Shown here in pieces: positions 35,850 through 47,046 of a DNA stretch of 64,000 bases. Numbering within the stretch: position 1 is the stretch's first letter; each line of letters opens with the position of its first letter. The DNA comes from Botryotinia globosa (lineage: Eukaryota > Ascomycota > Leotiomycetes > Helotiales > Sclerotiniaceae): positions 1,860,001 to 1,924,000 of the forward strand of contig RCSZ01000006.1 of assembly GCA_014898425.1 (NCBI GenBank), given 5' to 3'. The position numbers and the translations under genes are program-made. Under the pieces are notes generated by a model. The model searched no databases and was not told where the DNA came from. It saw only the letters and a program-made list of their open reading frames with translations.

Positions 35850-36435
35850 ATGGATTTTGAGAAGATGACTGGATTGGATTTTGGGTATTGGAAGTTTGGG
35901 AAAGGGAGGGAGAAGATGGGGAATGGAAGCGGAATTGTGGAGAGGAGCCAGATAATAGGGGAAGTAGATATCGGATGATTATATAGATGCCCATAAGACG
36001 GGATAAGATGAATTGAGGATAATAGAAGGTAATATAAGAAGAGAAGAGAAGATATACGCATATATAAATCAGATGAGTATTGTTGGAAAGAATGAATTCA
36101 ATAGACAAGTTTAGTTCACTGACCATGTTACTGTCTCGTCCGATGGATCATGAACAAAAACAATGCCCACGTCAAGTGATGAAAGCAAGTTCAGTTTTTG
36201 AAAATTCGTCGCATTGGATTTACTATCACTACCTAACTTACTAATAATGATAAGTGTTGCTGACTTTCCAGCATGAAATGAAAAGTCCTGCAATTATTCA
36301 TAGTTATTTCCTTTCCCATCCTTTCATTCCGTGGTTATCCATGAATTCCACCCGAAAGCATCGTAATCTCATAATTCGTTCGCGCAAGAGTGGTCGCATT
36401 TCTGTAATCATAATTCATCCCCGTCACCATATCAC
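35850..36435. other. convergent spacer between cytochrome b5 and WW-domain genes
   Basis: 3' flanks; GA-rich near 36040-36056. No gene seen. Confidence 0.45.
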
Positions 36436-37314
36436 CTAACACACCAATCCTCCCAACATCAAACCCCCACCCAACCCCATCGCCAATGGCAATCCTGCTC
36501 CCCCTCCATATCCTCTCGCGTAGCCCCTATTATACGGCATCCCCGGTCTTCCATACGTACCCATTCCCATCGCATACGGGCTCGGTCCAAACGCCCCTCC
36601 ACCAGGCATAAACGGATTATACCCATATCCTCCCGCAGGATACATACCCAATCTCGTAGTTCCCGCACCGGCCATTCCCGAAGATGGATAATACCCTGCA
36701 GTATTTCTCGGAGGTTCAATATACACATCCTTCCCCTGGCGATCTTTACCCAGAAGTTGTGGTTCGCCTGTCTGAATCGCTTTGCGCATGGCATCTCGAA
36801 TAGCTTGATGACGTCGATACATCGCAGCTTCTTCTTCTTCCCTCTTTCTACGACGGGCTTCTCGCTCGGGATGCGTGGAATTGGTTAATTTATCTTTCAT
36901 TTTCCGACCTAATTTGTGGATGCCGGTGGGATTTTGCTCATTGGGACGAGCGTTCTGAGAACGTGCAGGAAGAGCAGAGTCATCGTCTGTGCTTTCGGCT
37001 TCGAGGTCGGCGTCGCTGGGGACCCGGTGTAGACCTTCGATTCGTTGGCGTTCATTGGGTGGGAGAGAAGAGAGATACTCGTCGTCGTCGTAGGGATGTC
37101 GCCAGATGGAGCGGGGAGGGTTTTGTCGCGTGTCGACGAAGAATTGATGGTTGCTATCTGTATCATATTGACGGATCCAGCCGGGAGGAAGGGAGCGTGC
37201 TTCGTCTTCCATGGAACGACGACTTTGAGGAGGAATACCACTTCGAGTTTTGTGGGGGTGGTTGGGAGTGGCACTCTCCGTGTAGGGTGGTGGTGGTTCG
37301 GTGGGATTAGACAT
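36436..37314 (-). CDS. WW-domain protein with PPPY motif and Gly-rich tail
   Basis: One exon, 292 residues. A PPPPY motif (residues 7-11) sits at the N-terminus and a WW domain at about 41-75 (SLPPGWIRQYDTDSNHQFFV to SIWRHP), with the two signature tryptophans W46 and W71. Residues about 130-200 are highly charged and helical (REARRRKREEEEAAMYRR). The tail from about 205 is rich in Gly, Tyr, Met and Pro. WW domains bind PPxY ligands, so this protein carries both ligand and receptor. A link to ubiquitin ligase adaptors or RNA metabolism is possible; I cannot assign a role. Confidence 0.88.
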   Translation of the reverse strand: MSNPTEPPPPYTESATPNHPHKTRSGIPPQSRRSMEDEARSLPPGWIRQYDTDSNHQFFVDTRQNPPRSIWRHPYDDDEYLSSLPPNERQRIEGLHRVPSDADLEAESTDDDSALPARSQNARPNEQNPTGIHKLGRKMKDKLTNSTHPEREARRRKREEEEAAMYRRHQAIRDAMRKAIQTGEPQLLGKDRQGKDVYIEPPRNTAGYYPSSGMAGAGTTRLGMYPAGGYGYNPFMPGGGAFGPSPYAMGMGTYGRPGMPYNRGYARGYGGGAGLPLAMGLGGGLMLGGLVC

Positions 37315-38339
37315 TGTGATGTGATATGATGATTTTAGAGGTAGATATTTCGAGCACTCTCAATGCTCGTATGTGAAAGTTAACGTAGGTATCGTAGAAA
37401 TTTAATCTGAAAGATTTCAATATTGTAAAACCTGTATCGAGTTTCCAAAGATATATATATGTAGCAGTAGCTTCTCGATTTTGACCTTACCCCAAGCTTT
37501 GTCTGGGGCAAATGTTCCGAAATGACGTCATTAACAGCTACTCCTCCTGTGGCTATTCATTATACACCCATCAAATTTCTTCATCGGTCGCACTTGCCAC
37601 AGGCATAGCCATCAACGGCGGTTACTAATCAACACCTGCACCTGGGTATGGTTCCAATGGAAGCTGGAGGTTCCATTTCATTGGAACTCTGTAAATATTG
37701 TTGTGGCGGTGCAACATAGCCAGAAACAACGAGACCGGCCTGGAGAATCGCGATGGTGGTTGTGGGCATTTTGTACCACAGTATTATGCAACCCGAACCA
37801 CAACTTCCAGAACACTATCCCTCGCTCAATCTTCTAGATGCCCTTATGTCTAAGAACAGATAATTCATCTCAATCAAAGTTCTTCTCAAGGGCGCGCTGA
37901 AGACAATCAGTCGGCGATATCAGCTCAAGGCAAGAGAGATTGAGCAGAAAATTGTACTATGTAATTGATTAGGACATCAAGGTGTTTGATTTCCTATGTG
38001 CAATGTGATTTTTTGATACGAACTTTATCCTGTCACTTCCTGGTTGGATGAGGAAGAATTCTTGTTTGTATACACAAGTAGGAGCATCTGCAGCTAATCT
38101 TTCCAAAGAGTATCGAAGAGGACCTAACGTTAGGAAAGTTTGCTCCTATGATAGGCATTTTCCGGAGAAGATAGATTTGACGATATATCATTTCCAAAAT
38201 ACTGATCATTTTGTTTGGCAAGAAAATGGCAACCGATGAAGAGGAGAGAATTCTGACGCCAATCATAACGGCAGGCAAGGTGGGACGAATTGACTCGCCT
38301 TGTGGATGGAAAATTAGCTACTCAATCTTGTGTTACGCT
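37315..38339. other. spacer upstream of the WW-domain gene
   Basis: 1.0 kb holding the WW gene promoter (TATATATATG at about 37452-37461) and the 3' flank of the HET gene. No gene seen. Confidence 0.45.
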
Positions 38340-40439
38340 TTACTCGAGACAGACACGCTGCCTCGTACATTTTTGACCAAAAAGAAGTTTATCTTTGATG
38401 TTTGAAGGCAATATTTCCTCATCAATTGGAGCGCCCTTGATGTTGACGAACCTGCGCTTCCAGACGTCTGCGACCGTTATGCAACCTATTCTTGTGAAGC
38501 TTTGATCACCTTTTCGGAGAACTATGATGCTGCGAATATAGAAAGACTCTTGAGCTTCAACGGTAACAAAAAGACCAAATGTTTGATCTTCAGCCTTAGG
38601 CTCAATATCCATCTTTGAACGAATTACAGTAAAGATCTCTGGGGAAACCTCAAACACGCAATGGTGGTGTGATGTCCTGATATCCAGGTTGGGAAGCTCA
38701 CTAGTATTCTGTAATTGCTGTGTCCCGTCGATAATACTTCGTGCTTGCTTCTGAGTGGCGAACTTGAGCTCAAACACCGCGCCCGTCACATGCAGACGCT
38801 TTGTTTCCTGGTCGCAGTAATCAGTCAACTTGTCTGGAAACTCAACAGAAATCGGTGCATATTCTGATTCGGTGGTACCGTAACCATAGTCAACAACAAA
38901 GGGTTTATCTCCAAGCTCGATACCTCCCTCCCATCCAGACCATGACCACGTAGGAAAGTCCGGTCTTCGTTGTTTGGGTGGCTCTATATGATTCCAATCT
39001 AGAATTGGAACGCCTTCTCGGAGAGGTAACCCCCAGATGTGACTCGGCAGCGAAATACTTCGCGAAACCGATCTCAACTTTGACGGCACTTGAGAGACCA
39101 AGGCTGCATTCTGTCGTTCATACTCCGCAAGAACACCAAGGAAGGCATCGAGGGAATCTCGGGGGTAGGATAAGTCTCGCTGAGTGTATTCGGCAATTAG
39201 GTCTCGGAGCCCAAAGTAATTCGTCTCGGTTATAAAATATCTCGAAAGAAACCTCCAGTTGTTCATGGAAGCTGCTGTGTTCGGGGAAACAAGCTGCTGT
39301 ACAGATTCTTCTGTATATCTCTCTCTACAGTGATACAACACTCCTCTGTCAGTGAAAACAAGACACCGTGTTGATAGTAGACCCTCTTGATACGTCCAGC
39401 CTCTCTGTGCCCAAGTAGACGTCCGAATAGAGTCAATAATGGATGGTAGCTCGAAAAAGATGCATTCACCAATTTCAGTCTCCGTTTGGGCTACACGAGA
39501 AATAGTACTTATTCCAGGTAATCCATCAGCAGCCGTCTTTCCAGCGGCTGCAATGATGGTTACGTAGGCCTGAGAATAAATTTTATCCATGGAATGAATC
39601 AGTCGGTGTTTCTCCGAGTCATCCTGTGGAATACACTATATTGATAATTTAGCGATTCCCGGACCACAAGGGCTTATTCGGTAACTCACGTATTTGTCAA
39701 CCCAGAGAAATCTCAGACCTAACTTCACGGTAACCTTAATAGCGTCCTTGATCACAGCTGCAACTTCGGTGCCAGTGTCTTGTGCACTTCCCCAGACGTA
39801 AGACAAAGCAATATACTGACATGGTTTGGGCGCAGAAACGATCGAAAGAGTCGAAGAGCCGGCCAGACAATCAATGACGAGAAGTGCAGGCACAAGTAGC
39901 GAGTGTATACTGAGACAGCTCGCATGCCGTTGGCAACATTCCGAGATGGCATTTCGCATCCAACTAAAATCCTCGATGAAACATGGCATCTTAAAGGGTG
40001 CAGGATCCTCTCCTGGACCGAACAACGCAATATACCGCTTGCCCTGCTCATAACTCCGACCCCGACCAGTTTTATTGTCGAATGTATGCCAATTACCGAT
40101 TTGTAAAAGTGAAAGACTGCCTTGGCATGTCGGGGGGTAAAGTAGCACTTGGCTTTCAAGTGTCGTGACTTCAAGGTGATGGACGTTGGAATATCTCCCT
40201 TCCCATTCTTCGCCGTCATCGTTCTTGATGATGGAAAGAATTCGACAACCTCTACATTTTGAAGATTCCAACTGTTTGTGACTCTTTTCCATAGTCCGAA
40301 CGAGACGCCCAAAAGGACCACTGGCAGTTTCGTAATAAACTCGTTTACGGTTGAATTCTGGGTCCAGGGGTCGCTCAACGAGATCTTTCCAATCCACCTG
40401 TTGACAGTCCGAACATAGCGATTCCTCTTTGAAAGACAT
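38340..40439 (-). CDS. HET (heterokaryon incompatibility) domain protein
   Basis: Two exons, 40439-39690 and 39635-38340, give 681 residues. HET domains are tied to fungal self/non-self recognition and programmed cell death and resemble TIR-like signalling domains. An N-terminal Cys-containing stretch (LCSDCQQVDW, and SSKCRGCRIL near 60-68) is common in this class. The HET domain (about 209-400) has all three blocks: YIALSYVWGS, LGLRFLWVDKYCIPQDD and TWAQRGWTYQEGLLSTRCLVFTD. The intron lies inside the second block, between Tyr and Cys. The C-terminal part (about 400-681) is specific and includes FPTWSWSGWEGG, the usual end of HET proteins. No NACHT/repeat domain, so it is a stand-alone HET protein. 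Confidence 0.95.
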
Positions 40440-42565
40440 CCTCCTAATTCTGAGAGCCGTTTGATGGTTTCTTGTATTATTTTTCTGCTAATCAGGTCGA
40501 GAGGTGTATCAAGATATACCTAGCTTAATACATACACAAGAGAGAAAGACATATGATAAGAAATACACACAATAAGATAGAGTGATTTAACAATCACGAA
40601 GAAGCTAGATGTTTAAAAGGTGGGTCTTTGATATTAAAAGAATGTGGTAAATGTTTATAGCGCCTGGAATTTTTATTGATATAACACTTTCAACTCGTGG
40701 TGTGCTTATGTGATATTAGCCAGTTGAAGGTTGGTATTGGACCGCATGCATGTGTATGCGTTGGCGATGGTGTTCCGCTGATTGATATTTCATCGCTTTT
40801 ACCTGGGGCTTTGAGTTCGCAGCTTTATTAAGCCTAAAATGTATATCTTTTGCTAGGGATGTGAAAGTATGGGGCAGTAGTTTGGTACTTCGTGAATGCT
40901 TTATTCGTTTCGAGCTATGTGCTATCTCTATGTAGGTATGTATATGCGACACTTATATAAAAATATAAGACTGCATGGACTCTTTCAGATGAAATGTGAG
41001 GCGGGACGAGTCATGTTGTCGTCTGTCATATTGGCGGAGAATACTCAATACGAGGTTGGGAGATCGCGCCGGGTACTGTGATTATTCAATTTGTATCTAA
41101 GCTATGTAGGAAGACTTGATAGATAGATGGTACAAATACAATACGTGTTTTGAATATGAACCGTAGAACCTCTCTCTCTCCCTCACATACACACACATTC
41201 TACTGCCCCAAGAGAGTGACATGCATACACGCACTATGAAACCAGTTCCAAAAAATCAGTATTTAATACCATGCCATACAATCAATAAAGTTCAAAATTT
41301 AAACGCCCAATCACCCCCCTTTCCCAAGCTTGAAACTCAGGAGTCGTCAAAAAAAATCAAAAAATCAAAATAAATAAAATAAAATAAGAAAACCCTACAT
41401 CCCATCTCAATAAGAACAATAGAACAATAGAAGAATAGAAAAATAGAAAAACAAGATTCTAATAGTAGACCAAAAATAAAATCTACGAGCGGAACTCTAC
41501 TCGAGTATGAAAAACTTCTTTTATATGCCTAGATAGGTAGATAGTTATTGATTTTGATTTTGATTTTCATTACTCGCGTATATCTATCTGTGTGGAATAT
41601 TGAGATGGGTGTATTAATATCTAATCTAGGTTGAAGTATTCTGTGTATAGAGAAGAAGGGAGGTAGTAGATGTGTGGTGTTGTTGAGTTCTGGTTGAATG
41701 GATTGTAATTTGTGTGGTTGGATGGGTTGAAGTTGAAGTGGAAGTGGAACTGGAAGTTCGTCTTGGGGTGTTTTGATTTTGAGAGGGTATGGTGTAGGGA
41801 GGGTATAGTATAGTATATATATGTGTATATGTATATATGTATAGATGAGAAGTTAGAACGAACAGGAACGGATGAGTAAATAGTGCATCGAATAATCAAA
41901 CTTTCAAGTCGAGAAATATCAATCCATCAATCCCTCAACCCGGAAAACATATCAGAAAGAAAATACTTCAGAGAGGTGATAGGTTTAACATTGTCCACTG
42001 TGGTAAGGTAGGTAGATAGATAGGTAGGTAACTATCCAATTACCCTTTTTCCTTCCCTCCCTCCCATTCCACACCAAGATAAGTGAGTGATTTGGAATCT
42101 CCAAACCCATTTATACAACACTTCCATCCATCCATCCATCCTTCCTTCCATCTTTCTTCCTTCCTTTCTAGCTACCTAGCATCCTAGTCATAATTCGTGC
42201 ATGCCTCCATCACTCCATCCATTGCTAATCCAGAAACACGTAAAACCCGCCAATCAATCAATCAATCAAGCCACCCACTCCTCATCCTCATCACTATCGC
42301 GATGAGAAATGAAAACCCAAAAAAAGGGGGAGAAAAAATCTATAATACCCCAAGCAAATGAACAAACAAACAAACAAACCACTTGAGAAGCGCTATACAG
42401 ATTTGGATAGGATGTGTTATCGCCAATCCCAAAAAATATCACTTATGGGATTTTTTTCAATCTCCAAAACCCCTTCCAAAAAAAAAAAAACAGTAGAACC
42501 TCCATCCATGCCTCCAACCATCCCTAGGAAAACGCCAGAAATGAATTGTAAAACGGTAAACCAAT
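40440..42565. other. gene-free spacer rich in simple repeats, 2.1 kb
   Basis: Lies between the HET gene start and the stop of the SIS isomerase gene. Contains TTGATTTTGATTTT runs (about 41549-41566), TAGATAGATAGG-type repeats (about 42007-42030), CCATCCATCCATCC (about 42124-42140), CAATCAATCAATCAA (about 42253-42267) and an A-run (about 42479-42490). No coding frame with recognisable features. Confidence 0.55.
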
Positions 42566-43774
42566 TTATGCCAAGTCTCCGATTTGCAAAACTCCTATCA
42601 GTTCGAGATCATCCATGACCGCCAGGATAGTATTCTCAGAGTATGTGATGCTCTTTTCCGAGCCAGACTTCATGTACATCTCCTTCGCGGCAGCAACTTC
42701 TGTTTCAGCTGGGATGGTAATCCATTTAGTACTTGGGATCATCAAACCCTTGATGGAAGAAGCTTGTGAATCCATCTCGGCTTTTCCAAGCTGTTTGATG
42801 GAGCGAGGTGGCACGACGATATCGGTGCCACATCTCGCCCATCCGGATTCGGAGCCATACGCTTTGATGAGAAGATCTGCTCCGGTGTTTGGTCCACTGC
42901 CCAGATTGGGCATGTCGGCAAGACAGATGGCGATATCGGATACTTTTTGGGGTGGTTTGAAGGCGGCGCCAATGGCACCACCGGGATGGTATTTAGAGAA
43001 GACGGTGGAGATGTTTCCGTGAATTTCTCGGGCGACGACTAGAGCGAGAGCATCGCCTACGGCAATTGCCATCGTGGTAGATGTGGTTGGGGCTGCACAG
43101 CCAAATGATACTGTTTCTGGTTCAAAAGTGGGTGCGGGCAATAAGATAGTTTTTGGTCGACGTCTGATGATTTCGCAATTGGATCGATGGGTGTGACCGG
43201 TCAGGATGATCATAGGGAGAGATGAATCAAGATGAGGAAGTAACTCGAGTAATTCGGGGGTTTTACCCGAGAAAGACACGAGGAGAATAGTATCATATTT
43301 GGTGATGGCTCCAAGATCTCCGTGTACCGCTTCGGTGGCGTGGATAAAAACGGCTTGGATAGCGACACTACGCATTGTCGCGACGAGTTTCTGGGCAATG
43401 TAGCCACTCTTTCCTACACCGCAAATGACGAGCTTTCCTCTCTCGCCAATGGATCTTTTGATCGCATCCACAGCATGATTGAACCCATCTCTTGCGACTG
43501 GATCGGTGTCATACAGCATAGTTAATGATGATAGTGATGTGGCTTCTGTACCAAGAACATGCACTGCTCCTGATAAGCGTTGACTAAAGGGCGGGCATCC
43601 CTCTTCTATTTCTAGGGGGGTCAATGACATCAGGTCGTCCAGTGGAGGAGGAAGTTCGTCGCATGGTGTACTTGGGGTTGGTGGCGACGGTGGAGCGGAA
43701 GCCGGAAGGCAAGTGTGAGGTGCAGAATTGAGAAGGTACACCTCGCTATTTTGAACGGGATGATCGTAAGCCAT
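42566..43774 (-). CDS. KpsF/GutQ-like SIS-domain sugar-phosphate isomerase
   Basis: One exon, 402 residues. Closest in pattern to bacterial arabinose-5-phosphate isomerases, which convert ribulose-5-P to arabinose-5-P for KDO synthesis. The SIS domain (about 95-275) has KLVICGVGKSGYIAQKL, HATEAVHGDLGAI, VSFSGKTPELLELLPHL, APTTSTTMAIAVGDALAL and FSKYHPGGAIGAAF, all diagnostic. A C-terminal region (about 340-402) resembles one CBS repeat (SITYSENTILAVMDDLELIGV). The N-terminal 60 residues are Pro/Ser-rich and absent from bacterial relatives. Fungi are not known to make KDO, so the substrate is open. No intron, unlike most neighbours. Confidence 0.9.
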   Translation of the reverse strand: MAYDHPVQNSEVYLLNSAPHTCLPASAPPSPPTPSTPCDELPPPLDDLMSLTPLEIEEGCPPFSQRLSGAVHVLGTEATSLSSLTMLYDTDPVARDGFNHAVDAIKRSIGERGKLVICGVGKSGYIAQKLVATMRSVAIQAVFIHATEAVHGDLGAITKYDTILLVSFSGKTPELLELLPHLDSSLPMIILTGHTHRSNCEIIRRRPKTILLPAPTFEPETVSFGCAAPTTSTTMAIAVGDALALVVAREIHGNISTVFSKYHPGGAIGAAFKPPQKVSDIAICLADMPNLGSGPNTGADLLIKAYGSESGWARCGTDIVVPPRSIKQLGKAEMDSQASSIKGLMIPSTKWITIPAETEVAAAKEMYMKSGSEKSITYSENTILAVMDDLELIGVLQIGDLA

Positions 43775-44508
43775 TGTTGGTATGTGGTAACAAAAAGTAT
43801 AAATTTAAATAAATGGTGCGTGATGATATGATACGGAATTAAGCTTCCAGAGCCGATTGATGGGATATAGACGACGGACAGCTCCGCTGCTTTGGATAAA
43901 GGTTATATGGCTTTGAAATAATAAATAAAGCTAATATCCGATGTGAGAGGGCTTAACTAAAAATGTTAGCCAGAACAAATAAGGATAGAGACTTCAATAA
44001 CTTTTTTTTACCTCTCTAAATTCGTCGGATGGCCTTGACTATATTCTAGAATGATATCGTGGACGTGAAAGAGTCTAACGGGCTAGAGCGTGGGTAAGAG
44101 TTATGGCTAGGATATCTCAGACGATAGCTCCACGTAATGGGAAGTTTCGGTGCTTCAAATAGAACGGAAAGTGAATCGACGTTTACGGATCATTCTGAAA
44201 GCATTGTAGAAGGGTGCCATGGGGGGGGATTTGAATATAATGAGAGACGAACAAGGTTTGTGGAACAGATGTTGTGGATAGAATCGATGGGTGGACGACC
44301 GTGAAGGGGGAGAGGAGGGGAGGGGGTGGAATACCTTTATTGATAAACAAATTGCCAGGGGGAACCGCTTAGGTGAGGATAGGATGAGAGAGCACTGAAC
44401 ACTGGACACTGAGCAGTGGTGCAATTTAGAGGTGGGCCGTGGCTTAAAATTGTCTGGTCTTGATATCGGTATGCTAGGTACGAGGTAGACTAGTTGGTAC
44501 CGTATATA

Positions 44509-44538
44509 GTCTGTCTGTCTGTCTGTCTGTCTGTCTGT
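44509..44538. repeat. tetranucleotide repeat (GTCT)n
   Basis: Just over seven perfect units of GTCT in gene-free DNA. Confidence 0.95.
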
Positions 44539-44786
44539 ATTTGATAAAGTCGATGGATAAGAATACGATTTCTTCGATCTCAGCCGATGACCGAGGGGCT
44601 TGAGATTAGCTTTTAAATATGAGAAGGATCTTGCCGTTCCTGTCTAGACGAGCTCTAGCTAGGTATGGAAGCTAGAGAAGAAGAACAGAAGATGAATGGA
44701 CTATGGATGGCAGGGAAGTGAGGGAGCTAAAAGGAAAGCCGACAATTAGACTTTCTAAAGTAGGTACTACTGCGTACATCATACAT

Positions 44787-44883
44787 GGTAGTAGTAGTGA
44801 GTACTGTAGTAGTGAGTACTGTAGTAGTGAGTAGTAGTGAGTAGTAGCAAGTAGTAGTAGCAAATAGTAGTTGGTTAGTAGTA
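44787..44883. repeat. GTA/TAG-rich imperfect triplet repeat
   Basis: Interrupted array built from GTAGTAGTGAGTACT and GTAGTAGTGA units. Confidence 0.85.
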
Positions 44884-46559
44884 CCGATATGAGTAATAAT
44901 TGGATGGCATATATGATGTATACGACCAAGCAGTTCATCTAGGTGTTGGCGGCATTGTTGTTCTTAGGGTAGATCCAAGTCCCAAGTTATTTCAACTGTA
45001 TTGATCTCATTAGTATCATCGATTACCGGCAAATGGTAATGTCTAATGGTATATCGTATAGCTAGCTTTCACGATAAAGGATTTCTTCCGATATGAGTCG
45101 ATTGATTGGTTTCCTTATTTATCGAGTGTAATCGGATATCGGTAGTCGATGGCTAGATAGCCAGGTACCTAGTCTCCTGGGTAGTATAGATCACTTAACG
45201 ATAGAGATCTTTGATATCGTCGAGAGACTTTACCTTGGTCGATAGATACAATATGGAAAAGACTACCTACCTCCCTCACTATTCCCTCTCTAGCTAACGC
45301 AAATTCTCTTATACGTCGTCCCAGCACGCAATTTTTATCCTGGTAAGATGTCACTGCATTCGGACCCTCAAAATTCCGTGATATACCCAGTCTGAGCCAG
45401 TCCTAAGGATTTCTTTGGTCTCTAGTCTCTCGCATGAAAATTCCTTTGTCCACTAATTCTATTGTGCCGGTGCTCAGGATTCTCCAGTAATTTAAACATG
45501 ATACCGACATCTGCATTGTGATTTGTTCAAATCGACTCACGTACAGTCACACTATACTCGATGCGATTTGTTATAAAGTCATAGCCTCATAGAGTCCATG
45601 ATGATTGATTACAAAGGAGAAAAAAGTGGTGATGTTGGCATCCCTAGTAATTCCGATAATAGGATAAAATGTTGTGCTTTCGTAGTCCGGGGTTTGTAGC
45701 AATTCCGAGGTATGAATGTGATTATGATTGTGATTGATCATTGATGATAGAGCGAAAGTCTACTCTACTACTGACTGGTACACGAGTACGAAATCTTACA
45801 TGCAGATGTGGACTGGGGTTTGCTGTGCTGGTATCAAATCATGTCCAAGTGAGATTGTGTGTGATGGAGATTGATTGATAGAGATTAGATCGATCTTTCT
45901 ACCTACATAGTACATACCTACCGTGGACCTACTTGGTATCTAGGTATCTATCTTGAATCTTGATAGATAACTAACTGCATTCATCCAAATTCCGAACAGC
46001 TTTCATTCAAATACAAGGAAAATATTCCATGAATTTGGGATACGGATTATCCACCTAGTAATAACTTCTTGGCTATTTGATATTTCGGACTCTTGAGTCT
46101 TGAGTCTTGAGATCCATCATCCTTGAGACATACGCGACCTTCCTTTCCCGCCTCTTGGATTTGTTGATGCTTTTTCTTTCCTTCAGACGACAAGAATCTA
46201 TGTGCTTTGACAAGTGCCGCTGGTATAAAACCTTCTGGTAATACAATGTGGATAAACGTTTGCGAAGTCTGATAACGATGTACACACAGAGTAGCCCGGA
46301 GAGTCATGGCACTTGTGTGGCAAGTACTAGGACCTCGAGGTAGGTATTATCGAGGCACCTTGCCTTTTGGGAATCAGATATTGCTGTCACTGCCTGTCAG
46401 CTCAAGGTTGGGGGAGGTGGATGTCGGTTAACGCGTGAACTTGAACTTTGCTGTGGCCCGTTGGCTTGAGACTGGAATTGATATAAATATAGAAACTTTA
46501 ACCATGATTATGATTATGAAATATAGAAACTTTAACTATGAAATTTCAAACAGGATTAA

Positions 46560-46670
46560 GATTAGGATTAGCATGAACATTGGCATTGGCGTTGACAATG
46601 GCATTGACAATGAATGGCATTGACATTGACATTGACATCAACATCAATATCAATATACATCAACATTGTG
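46560..46670. repeat. degenerate ATTGAC/ATCAAC repeat
   Basis: Repeated units of the type ATTGACATTGAC that change into ACATCAACATCAAT, so the strand bias flips part-way and the two halves could pair. Confidence 0.7.
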
Positions 46671-46731
46671 CTTAAACTTACCTCGAAAAGATTTCGTGAA
46701 TCCACTTTTGCATCTTCTTTTTTCTCTTCAA

Positions 46732-46757
46732 AGAGTCAAAGAGTCAAAGAGTCAAAG
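46732..46757. repeat. tandem octamer GAGTCAAA
   Basis: Three tandem copies of the octamer. Confidence 0.85.
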
Positions 46758-46997
46758 GTGTCGCGACTCGCAAGATGAAATAAATCCCCCATCTTTCCGT
46801 AATCACCAAACCATCATTCCCATAATTCCGAAGCAGAGTTCCTCTCTTCCCTCACAACTTCACAAGCCAAATGTTTGAGCATCTCGTCGTGCAGACTTCA
46901 TTCGATATGTTGGAACGTACCTAGGTAATTTATGGAGTCGAGAAGTTTCGAAATCGCCAAGAGAATAGGTAGCAGACTACCAGTACGAAGTAGTGTA

Positions 46998-47046
46998 CTG
47001 GTAGATACTGGTAGATACTGGTAGATACTGGTAGATACTGGTAGAT
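46998..47046. repeat. decamer minisatellite CTGGTAGATA, five units
   Basis: Four perfect 10-bp units and a fifth lacking its last base. Confidence 0.95.

Noticed and set aside
46560..46670. CRISPR-like or telomere-like array
   Set aside because: The units are degenerate simple repeats without spacers, in a eukaryotic genome, and do not match TTAGGG.
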